Assembly (NCBI GenBank): GCA_027532775.1
Contig: JAPZTO010000001.1
Location: 186,001 to 250,000, forward strand
DNA: 64,000 bases
Reading direction: 5' to 3'
From: Beijerinckiaceae bacterium
GTDB taxonomy: Bacteria > Pseudomonadota > Alphaproteobacteria > Rhizobiales > Beijerinckiaceae
The notes under the pieces: model-generated
What the model was told of the DNA's origin: nothing
What the model saw: the letters and a program-made list of their open reading frames with translations, nothing else
Database searches by the model: none
Shown here: positions 33,839-41,339 of the stretch, piece by piece
Layout of the letters: every line of letters begins with the position of its first letter
Position numbering within the stretch: position 1 is the stretch's first letter
Translations under genes and position numbers: made by a program

Positions 33839-35130
33839 GTTCGCTGGATATCCTGTTCGTCCATAACAATTTTCCGGCACAGTTCCGCAATCTGGCCGAG
33901 CAGTTCGCGTCGTTTCCCGGCATCCGCGTACGGGCGATCGGCGCCATGGGCGCCCCTTCCCTGCCCGGCATCGAGACGGTCCGCTACGGCATGCGCCCTG
34001 TGCCGCGCGCACGCTGCCACCCGTTCGCCCAGCGTTTCGACCTTGAATGCCGCCGGGCCGAAATGGTGCTCTACGAGGCCATCCAGCTCCGGCAGGAGGG
34101 ATTTTCGCCACGGGTGATCTATGTCCATCCGGGCTGGGGCGAGGCGCTGCCGCTCCGCTCTGTCTTTCCGCACGCGACCATCTGCTCCTATGCCGAGTTC
34201 TACTACGCCGCGCGCGGGCGCGATGTCGGTTTCGACACCGAATTCGACACGTTCGGCGTCGATGGCGATGTCCGCATCACCTTGCGCAATGCCGGCACGC
34301 TGCTTTCGCTCGCCGAGGCGGATTACGCGATCTCGCCCATGCGCTGGCAGAAATCGGTCTTTCCGCCGGAATTCCATCCGAAGATCCATGTGGTGCATGA
34401 CGGCATGGATTTCGGGACGCTGACGCCGGACCATTCCAACCGCGGCCTCTCGATCCAGGGCCTTCACCTGACGGCGGAGGACGAGGTGATCACCTTCGTC
34501 TCGCGCAATCTCGAGCCCTATCGCGGGTTCCACATCTTCATGCGGGCCTTGCCGGAAATCCTGAAGGCCCGGCCGAGAGCGCATGTCCTGATCCTCGGGG
34601 ATGACGGGGTGTCCTACGGGGCTCCTCCGCGAGAGCATGGCAGCTGGCGCATGGCGATGCTCGCGGAGATTGCGGGCCAGATCGATTTCCAGCGGGTGCA
34701 TTTTCTCGGCTGGACCCATTACGACGATTATCTGGCCGTACTGAGACGGTCAGACGCCCATATCTACCTCACCTACCCGTTTGTACTCTCCTGGTCGATG
34801 CTCGAAGCCATGGCCATGGAATGCCTGATCATCGGATCGGATACCGCGCCGGTGAGCGAGGTCGTGACGGCAGGCTATAATGGGTTGCTTGTGCCGTTCT
34901 TTTCACCCAAGGCCCTGAGCGACCTGGTGACCGAGGCCCTGGCCAACCCGAAAAAGCATGCCCGGTTGCGCAAGGCCGCGCGAACCAGCGTTGTCACACG
35001 GTATGATTTCAAGCGAAACATCTGGCCCAAGCATGTCGATCTCCTTCGGCGCTATTGCCGCGACGAGGCCCTGATCGAACGGGTACAGGGCGAGGCGATC
35101 GCTCAGCCGGTGCGCGAGGACAGCCTGTAG
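33835..35130 (+). CDS. GT4-family glycosyltransferase
   Basis: A 431-residue group 1 glycosyltransferase with a GT-B fold. The N-terminal domain begins LDILFVHNNFPAQFRNLAEQ; the C-terminal domain contains VITFVSRNLEPYRGFHIFMR, VLILGDDGVSYG, VHFLGWTHYDDYLAVLRRSD and the nucleotide-sugar binding segment SWSMLEAMAMECLIIGSDTA followed by PVSEVV. It is cytoplasmic and probably adds a sugar to a surface glycan or to a protein. It is the third gene of the SapC-like operon (ATGA overlap). It ends 28 bp inside the convergent GT2 gene. Confidence 0.92.
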   Translation: MSSLDILFVHNNFPAQFRNLAEQFASFPGIRVRAIGAMGAPSLPGIETVRYGMRPVPRARCHPFAQRFDLECRRAEMVLYEAIQLRQEGFSPRVIYVHPGWGEALPLRSVFPHATICSYAEFYYAARGRDVGFDTEFDTFGVDGDVRITLRNAGTLLSLAEADYAISPMRWQKSVFPPEFHPKIHVVHDGMDFGTLTPDHSNRGLSIQGLHLTAEDEVITFVSRNLEPYRGFHIFMRALPEILKARPRAHVLILGDDGVSYGAPPREHGSWRMAMLAEIAGQIDFQRVHFLGWTHYDDYLAVLRRSDAHIYLTYPFVLSWSMLEAMAMECLIIGSDTAPVSEVVTAGYNGLLVPFFSPKALSDLVTEALANPKKHARLRKAARTSVVTRYDFKRNIWPKHVDLLRRYCRDEALIERVQGEAIAQPVREDSL

Positions 35131-37226
35131 GTCCGGAGGCCTCGCTCTCGCGCGGGGCCGATGCGGGGATCGAACCGGCCGTAGATCCGGTCAGGCGCCA
35201 GCAGGGCCCTGATCCCCGCATTTTCAAGCCATTGCTCGAGTCCATCACGCTCGATCGGTCCGCAGCCGAGAATCCCGCATTCGAGAAGAAGCGGCACTTC
35301 GCGCGCAAGGGATACCGGGTCCAGCAGAACGAGGCGCAAGCCGGAGCGCCGGGCCGCCAAGGCGCGGAGATCACGCTCGGATCGCTTCGTCAGGGTCGGA
35401 GCGAGAATGCCGACCGCACCGGCAAGCCCTTCGGGAAGGGCTTCCAGAGATGGCGCCTCGGGGGACACAACCGGCCAATGCGCGAAAGCGGGGTGCCGGT
35501 CCAAAGTCGTTCCGTCAAAGGCGAGGCGCCAGCCCTGCCCTTTCGCCAGATGCGCGAGCAGGACGGCCCGGTCGGTGCCGGGCTCGACCAGCACGTTGAA
35601 TGGGTAGGCCGGATCAAGCGACACGAAGCGCATCGACGCGCCATGAACCTCCACCTGCAGGGCAGCTCTTGCCGGCGCGATGCAGGCCTGCGCCACGATG
35701 GCCGGGCAGCCTCTCGGCGTGACAATCACCCCGGCCGGCGGCCCGCCGAGCAGGTAGGCCCGTGCCATGGCCGCGTTGAGTCCTGCATAGGGATGGCTCT
35801 CGACGAACCGCTTGCTGCGCAGGAGGTAATCGGGGTGGCGCTCCACCACGCGCGGCAGATTGCGCCGGATCAGGGCCTGCCGATCGGATCCGAAGGAGCG
35901 CGAGCCGGCATGGGCAACATAGACCCCCGGTGCACAGGCATTCTGGAACCCTGCCGAGGCCGCGCGCAGGCAGAAATCGACATCCTCGAAATAACCGCGC
36001 TCGAAGGCTCCGGAAAAGCCGCCGATCGCATCAAAGACCGGCCCGCGGACGTAGAGGCAGAACCCCACCCCGTTGACCAGCGGGATCAGCCTGTCGCCCG
36101 ATGCCGCGGCGGCCGCGGCATCGAGGCGGGCGAGGAGCGCGTCGTCCGGTTCCGGATTGACCCGGAAATGCTCGGGAACCGAACAATCCTCGCCGTTATT
36201 CGACAGGGGGGTCAGCGTTCCGAGCGCGGCCCGGCTCCGCGCCAGTCGTTCAAGGCGGGCAAGGGCGCCCGGAGGCAGCGTCGCATCCGAATTCAGGATG
36301 AGGACATCCTCATCGCGCAGGCGCAGATGCAGGCCCCGGTTCACGGATCCGGAAAAGCCGAGATTGAACTGGTTGCGCAGGAGGGTCAGCCGCCCCCCTG
36401 TGGCCCGCTCGCGCAGCTTCTCAGACAGGGTCGCATCGGGGCTGGCATCATCCACGACAACAAGACGCATGCCCGGTTCGAGAGCGGCCTCGACGCTGTC
36501 AAGGCAGCGTTCAAGCGAAGGCCAGTCCCGGTAGGCGGGGACAAGCACCATCAGCCGGCCGGGATTGCCCGACAACGGCGAAAGACGCGGCGCCCGGTCC
36601 GGCAACAGCGCCTGCGGCACGGCGAGGGCTCGATGCGAAAGGCTTTCAAGCCGGACGAGGTCGGCCTCGAAGGGCACCGGAAGCGTGAAGCTGGCATGAT
36701 GGTCGAAAGGCAGGCCTGCCCTCGGCCCGGCGGACATCACATCCAGCACCCTGTCGCCGATGCCCTCGATCATCGCCTTGAGCCGCAAGGAGGGGCTGCC
36801 CCTCCACCAGGCGCGCCCCTCGATCGTGCCGACTTTCCGGCCAGCCACGACCAATGCATCGAACCCTTCGGTCAGCAGCATGGAGAACATGACGGAATCG
36901 GGCTCGGAACCGGCGGCAAGGCGAAGGACGATCGCCTCGCGCCGTTCGGCTGGCTGCAGGAAGGCCATGACGCCCCGCGCGAGGGATTCGATTTCCGGGG
37001 CCACGCGGAACCCTGCCAGGAGATCCCGGCGGGCGCCGGCGGCATCTCCCAGCCCTTCGAGCGCCGCGGCGCGGAAGAGATAGGCAATCCCGGCGCCGCC
37101 ATCATCCAGCGCCAGAAGTCGATCCGCCAACCGGAACAAGGCGGCGTGCTCGCCCGACGCCTGCGCCTGCTCGATCTCGGCTTTCAGCTTCTCCGCAAAG
37201 GCTTGGAACTGCGCCGGCCCGATCAT
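35103..37226 (-). CDS. GT2-family glycosyltransferase with N-terminal helical domain
   Basis: A 707-residue protein. Residues ~1-115 are helical and TPR-like (AALFRLADRLLALDDGGAGI, YLFRAAALEGLGDAAGARRD). A GT-A domain (~225-470) has VLVPAYRDWPSLERCLDSVE, LVVVDDASPD, the metal-binding LNSDATLPPGAL and GYFEDVDFCLRAASAGF. The last ~200 residues are unassigned. All GT2 key residues are intact. Start ATG overlaps the stop of the methyltransferase gene (ATGA). The 3' end overlaps the convergent GT4 gene by 28 bp. The acceptor is unknown; rhamnosyl transfer is possible since rhamnose synthesis is in the same locus. Confidence 0.9.
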   Translation of the reverse strand: MIGPAQFQAFAEKLKAEIEQAQASGEHAALFRLADRLLALDDGGAGIAYLFRAAALEGLGDAAGARRDLLAGFRVAPEIESLARGVMAFLQPAERREAIVLRLAAGSEPDSVMFSMLLTEGFDALVVAGRKVGTIEGRAWWRGSPSLRLKAMIEGIGDRVLDVMSAGPRAGLPFDHHASFTLPVPFEADLVRLESLSHRALAVPQALLPDRAPRLSPLSGNPGRLMVLVPAYRDWPSLERCLDSVEAALEPGMRLVVVDDASPDATLSEKLRERATGGRLTLLRNQFNLGFSGSVNRGLHLRLRDEDVLILNSDATLPPGALARLERLARSRAALGTLTPLSNNGEDCSVPEHFRVNPEPDDALLARLDAAAAAASGDRLIPLVNGVGFCLYVRGPVFDAIGGFSGAFERGYFEDVDFCLRAASAGFQNACAPGVYVAHAGSRSFGSDRQALIRRNLPRVVERHPDYLLRSKRFVESHPYAGLNAAMARAYLLGGPPAGVIVTPRGCPAIVAQACIAPARAALQVEVHGASMRFVSLDPAYPFNVLVEPGTDRAVLLAHLAKGQGWRLAFDGTTLDRHPAFAHWPVVSPEAPSLEALPEGLAGAVGILAPTLTKRSERDLRALAARRSGLRLVLLDPVSLAREVPLLLECGILGCGPIERDGLEQWLENAGIRALLAPDRIYGRFDPRIGPARERGLRTYRLSSRTG

Positions 37227-37954
37227 CCGATGAAATTCAATCCGCTCTCGGCCAGGTCGAAGAGGCGATGCTTCACATCGGCCCCGGGCCCCATCGCGAC
37301 CGCCCACAGATCGAAGCCGGCCTCGCGGCGCGTGCGCACTTCGGTAAAGCCGGCCGCCATCAGGAGTTGCGCAAGGCGCGTATCCGTGAACGCGGTGTGG
37401 TGAGCCATGAACCGGTTGCCGCGCTCGATTGACGCGCGATGCCCGAAGATCATGTCGAGCGGGGTGATCGGGCCGGCCGGCGAACGATAGGCTTCCTGCT
37501 CGAGGCCGATCGCCAAGGCAGCCTCAAGCACAGCCGCGAAATCGGGACAGCGGATCAGCACGAAGCCATCCGGCTTCAGGACGCGGCGAAACTCGGCAAA
37601 TGCCTTCGGCACCTCGTGGTCGAAAAGATGCTCGACGTTATGCGAGGACCAGATTGCCGACACGCTCGCATCGGCGACATGCCCCGCCATATCGGTGATC
37701 GAGCAGAGGATATCCGGATCGACGGCCGGGTCGAGATCAAGCCTTATCTCCCGCCAGCGGGCGGGATGGCGGAAAGCCGGGTGGAGGTGGCGCAGACCCC
37801 GCGGGCCACAGCCGACATGAAGGACGGAAGCCGGCCCCGGCGAAGCATCGGCCGTGGCCTTGGGTGTAGAGCCGCCCATCGCGTTCACTGCATTCTCCCA
37901 TGTGGAGCGAAGCATTCCTGCCTGTCTATTGGCGACATCGTTCGGTGTTGGCAA
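37223..37954 (-). CDS. Class I SAM-dependent methyltransferase
   Basis: A 243-residue methyltransferase. The SAM-binding motif is VLHVGCGPRGLRHLH, the acidic residue after strand 2 lies in IRLDLDPAVDPDI, and SAIWSSHNVEHLFDHEVPKA followed by FRRVLKPDGFVLIRCPD is typical of family 11 methyltransferases in polysaccharide clusters. ATG 37954 is used; an internal Met at residue 14 is an alternative. It is the first gene of a pair with the GT2 enzyme and divergent from the second type I exporter. It may methylate a sugar to modify or cap the glycan. Confidence 0.88.
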   Translation of the reverse strand: MPTPNDVANRQAGMLRSTWENAVNAMGGSTPKATADASPGPASVLHVGCGPRGLRHLHPAFRHPARWREIRLDLDPAVDPDILCSITDMAGHVADASVSAIWSSHNVEHLFDHEVPKAFAEFRRVLKPDGFVLIRCPDFAAVLEAALAIGLEQEAYRSPAGPITPLDMIFGHRASIERGNRFMAHHTAFTDTRLAQLLMAAGFTEVRTRREAGFDLWAVAMGPGADVKHRLFDLAESGLNFIG

Positions 37955-38196
37955 GGCCTCAGCCGGGTTTGGTTCTCACGCTATGGAACATATCTTGCTG
38001 CATTGCAGAAAACACTTTGGAATGTCGTTTGCACCGCCTATACACACAGGACGTTGTCCATGGTCATGCTCGCACGGGCGATGCGCAATCGATGGCAAGG
38101 TGTCGTTCGGCCGCAGCCAACGTCCAACACGGGTATAGACCGGTCCAGCGCCGGTTTTCGTGAGCAACAGGGGCTGCTTCGGGCGCCGGGTGATTC

Positions 38197-39948
38197 ATGA
38201 GTTTTTTCCAGGGCCGCAACACGAAGGTGCTTCTCGACGAGTGCCGGGAATTCATCCCCGGACTCAGATCCCTGTTCCTGTTCTCGCTCCTGATCACGTT
38301 CCTCTCGCTCACCCCGGCCCTGCTGACGCTCCAGTTCTACGATCGCGTCATGACAAGCCGGAACACGACCACGCTGTTCGTGCTGTGCATGATCGGGGTG
38401 TTCCTGCTGGTGATCTGGACTGTGCTCGAGGAAGTCAGGATGACGGTTTTGCGCCGCATGGCGTTCCGTCTTGACGAGAAGATCAGTTCGCGGGTCTTCG
38501 ATACGCTGAACCGGTTTCCGGAACTCGTGCCGGCGCAGCAATCCAACCTGCTGATCCAGGATCTCGGCAATCTCCGCGAATTCATCGGCGGGATGATGCT
38601 GATCCATGTCCTCGACACGTTGTGCGTTCCGATCCTGATTGTCGCTGCAGCACTCCTCCATCCGCTGCTGGGGCTGCTTGCGGTCGTGCTGACGGTTGTT
38701 TCCGTCGCGTTGAGCCTGCTGGCCCAGCGCGCTGCACGCGAGGATGCGATCCAGCAGGCTGCCGCCAACAACAATGCGGCCGAATTCGGCCGCACCGTCC
38801 TGAGCAACGGCGAAGCGCTGCGCGTCATGGGCATGCTGCCGCGGCTGGTTTCGCGGTGGCGCAACCATCAGGTGGATGCCATCGGATGGAACCAGCTGGC
38901 CGCCGACCGCGCCCGGACCTTCACCTTCCCCCTCCGGCTTCTCCGCCACTCGACACTGGTGATCATCAAGGTCGTGGCTGTGGTCCTCTTCCTGTACGAC
39001 CAGATCGGTGTCGGGGCGGTCTTCGCCTCGGTCCTGATCATCATCCGCGTGATCGGGCCGGTCGATTCGCTGGCCAATGGCTGGCGCAGCATGTGGAGCG
39101 CCAGCCTTTCGATCGAGCGGATCGGGATCGTCCTGACAAAGGCGATGCAACAGCCGACGCCGATCCCCCTGCAGCGTCCCGATGGCGCATTGGTTGTTTC
39201 CCGGATCGCCGTCGCCCCGCGGGGGCAGGATGCCGTCACGGTGCAGGACGTTTCGTTCACGGCCCTGCCGGGCACCGTCATCGGCGTGGTCGGTCCGTCC
39301 GGGGCCGGCAAGTCGACTCTGGCGCGGGCGCTTGTCGGGGCGTGGCCTCTCGTTCGCGGATCGATCCAGATCGACGGCAACGAACTCTCGCACTGGAATC
39401 AGGACGAACTCGGCCGCCATATCGGATACGTGCCGCAGGAAATCGACATGCTTCCGGGCACCCTCGCGGAGAATATCGCGCGGTTCGAGCCGCTGGATCA
39501 CGACAACAGCCTGCGCCTCATCGAAGCCGTGAAGCTGGCGGGTATCCAGGACATCGTGAGCAAGCTGCCGGACGGCCTCTCCACCGTGATGGGTCCGGAA
39601 GGGCGTGTACTTTCGAGCGGCCAGCGCCAGCGCGTTGCCCTCGCCCGGGCGGCTTACGGCGATCCGCGCCTTGTCGTGCTCGACGAGCCGAATTCCAATA
39701 TCGACTCGACGGGCGAGCAATGCCTCGCCGCGGCAATCTCGCGGCTGCGCGAAGCAGGCGCCATCGTCGTCCTCGTGACCCATCGCATGAACATGCTGAC
39801 CTATTGCGATCAGGTCCTGGTGATGAATGCCGGCACCGTCCATACTTACGGGCCGCGCGAGCAGATTCTGGACCGGATCACCACATACCGGCCACAACAA
39901 CAGATTACGGACAATCGTCCGCCGGGTGACGCCCGGAACCGTGCCTGA
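38197..39948 (+). CDS. Type I secretion ABC permease/ATPase, PrtD type
   Basis: A 583-residue exporter without a peptidase-like N-terminal domain, as in PrtD/AprD/RsaD systems that export RTX proteins. The membrane domain begins FIPGLRSLFLFSLLITFLSL and contains LTLQFYDRVMTSRNTTTLFV, diagnostic for this branch. The ATPase has Walker A GPSGAGKST, Q-loop IGYVPQEIDMLPGT, signature LSSGQRQRVALARAAYG (Ser for Gly, common in PrtD) and Walker B VVLDEPNSNID. It is followed 11 bp later by its HlyD partner. No outer-membrane factor is adjacent, so it may use the TolC encoded 15 kb away. Confidence 0.95.
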   Translation: MSFFQGRNTKVLLDECREFIPGLRSLFLFSLLITFLSLTPALLTLQFYDRVMTSRNTTTLFVLCMIGVFLLVIWTVLEEVRMTVLRRMAFRLDEKISSRVFDTLNRFPELVPAQQSNLLIQDLGNLREFIGGMMLIHVLDTLCVPILIVAAALLHPLLGLLAVVLTVVSVALSLLAQRAAREDAIQQAAANNNAAEFGRTVLSNGEALRVMGMLPRLVSRWRNHQVDAIGWNQLAADRARTFTFPLRLLRHSTLVIIKVVAVVLFLYDQIGVGAVFASVLIIIRVIGPVDSLANGWRSMWSASLSIERIGIVLTKAMQQPTPIPLQRPDGALVVSRIAVAPRGQDAVTVQDVSFTALPGTVIGVVGPSGAGKSTLARALVGAWPLVRGSIQIDGNELSHWNQDELGRHIGYVPQEIDMLPGTLAENIARFEPLDHDNSLRLIEAVKLAGIQDIVSKLPDGLSTVMGPEGRVLSSGQRQRVALARAAYGDPRLVVLDEPNSNIDSTGEQCLAAAISRLREAGAIVVLVTHRMNMLTYCDQVLVMNAGTVHTYGPREQILDRITTYRPQQQITDNRPPGDARNRA

Positions 39949-39959
39949 GGGAAATCGCC

Positions 39960-41285
39960 ATGGCCAGCCCCCCTGTTTCGCTGCCCAGCCCGCCCCGCCC
40001 TTCCGACAATTGGGGCGCGGCCACCCGCATCGGCTATCTTGTCTCGTTCGGCCTTTTTGGCGGTTTTGTGCTCTGGACAATCCTTGCCAGCGTGGACGGG
40101 GCGGCCGTGGCCCATGGCGTCGTCTCCGCCGAGGGAAACCGGAAGACCGTCCAGCATCTCGAAGGCGGGATCGTCCAGGAGATCCTGGTGCGGGACGGGC
40201 AATCGGTGAAGGAGAACGAACTCCTGCTGCGGATCGACCCGACGCGCTTTGATTCGCAGAACGAGATTTTCCGCAACCAGCTGGCGATCAGCCTGGCACA
40301 GGAAGCGCGGCTGCTCGCCGAGTTCAGCCATGCGGAGGAAATCCGCTGGCCGCAGGAAGTCCTGGCGCGCGCGAACGACCCTGCCGTGGCCCCGGTCATC
40401 GCGGACCAGAAGCGGCTGTTCGAGAGCCGGCGCAACGCGGTCGTCCGCAATGTCGGGATCGGTGACGCGCAAATCGAGCAGACCCGCAAGGAGATCGAGC
40501 AGGCGCGCAACGACATGAATACGGCGCGGGCAACGCTCGAGCAGGTCAACTCGGAATACGAAGGTCTTGTTCCGCTGTTCCGCCAGAAGCTTGTGCCGGT
40601 CACGCGGATGGCACCGCTGGAGCGCGAGCGCCTGCGCCTGCAGGGCATCGTTTCCGGCGGCGAGATCAACATCACCAAGCTGCAGGACCGGATCGGCGAG
40701 CTTGAATTGCGGCGGCAGCAGATCCTGCAGGATTACAAGCAGGAGGCTTCGACCCTGCTCGTCGAGGTCCGGAAGCAGATCACCGACCAGCGGCAGCAGA
40801 TGGTCGTGACCTCGGACCAGCAGAAGCGCGCCGAGATCCGCGCCCCGATCAGCGGAACCGTCCAGCAATTGCGGATCTTCACCGTCGGCGGCGTCATCCG
40901 GCCGGGCGACCCGATTCTCGATATCGCCCCGGAAAACGATGATCTCGTTATCCGCGCCAAGGTGTCGCCCAACGATATCGACCGAGTTGCGCAGGGGGCG
41001 CGGGCGGAGATCAAATTCTCCAGCCTGCGCTATTTTGGCCGGTCAACGATCTACGCCAAGGTGCGGTCGCTCTCGCGGGATCGCCAGATCGACGAGATCA
41101 GCAAGGAACCGTATTTCGCGGCCGAACTCATTGTCGACAACGCGACGTTGCCTGACGAGGTCCGGTCCAGGCTCGTCGCGGGGATCAACGCCGAGGTCTT
41201 CATCATTACAGGCGAGCGCAGCGTGGCCAGCTACCTGCTGCAGCCGATCACGGACCGCTACGACCGCTCTCTGCGCGAACGTTGA
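39960..41285 (+). CDS. Type I secretion membrane-fusion protein, HlyD/PrtE family
   Basis: A 441-residue adaptor. The N-terminal membrane helix is GYLVSFGLFGGFVLWTILAS; the lipoyl half VQHLEGGIVQEILVRDGQSV and its partner IRAPISGTVQQLRIFTVGGV flank a long coiled coil (~residues 115-290). The C-terminal end SVASYLLQPITDRYDRSLRE is typical of PrtE-type proteins. It is the second gene of the exporter pair. It differs clearly in sequence from the other HlyD protein in the window, so the two exporters are not recent duplicates. Confidence 0.95.
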   Translation: MASPPVSLPSPPRPSDNWGAATRIGYLVSFGLFGGFVLWTILASVDGAAVAHGVVSAEGNRKTVQHLEGGIVQEILVRDGQSVKENELLLRIDPTRFDSQNEIFRNQLAISLAQEARLLAEFSHAEEIRWPQEVLARANDPAVAPVIADQKRLFESRRNAVVRNVGIGDAQIEQTRKEIEQARNDMNTARATLEQVNSEYEGLVPLFRQKLVPVTRMAPLERERLRLQGIVSGGEINITKLQDRIGELELRRQQILQDYKQEASTLLVEVRKQITDQRQQMVVTSDQQKRAEIRAPISGTVQQLRIFTVGGVIRPGDPILDIAPENDDLVIRAKVSPNDIDRVAQGARAEIKFSSLRYFGRSTIYAKVRSLSRDRQIDEISKEPYFAAELIVDNATLPDEVRSRLVAGINAEVFIITGERSVASYLLQPITDRYDRSLRER

Positions 41286-41339
41286 TCCCGGCGCGAATGC
41301 TGATCCCGGCCTGGCAGCCGCGCTTCGCAAGGGCGCGGT

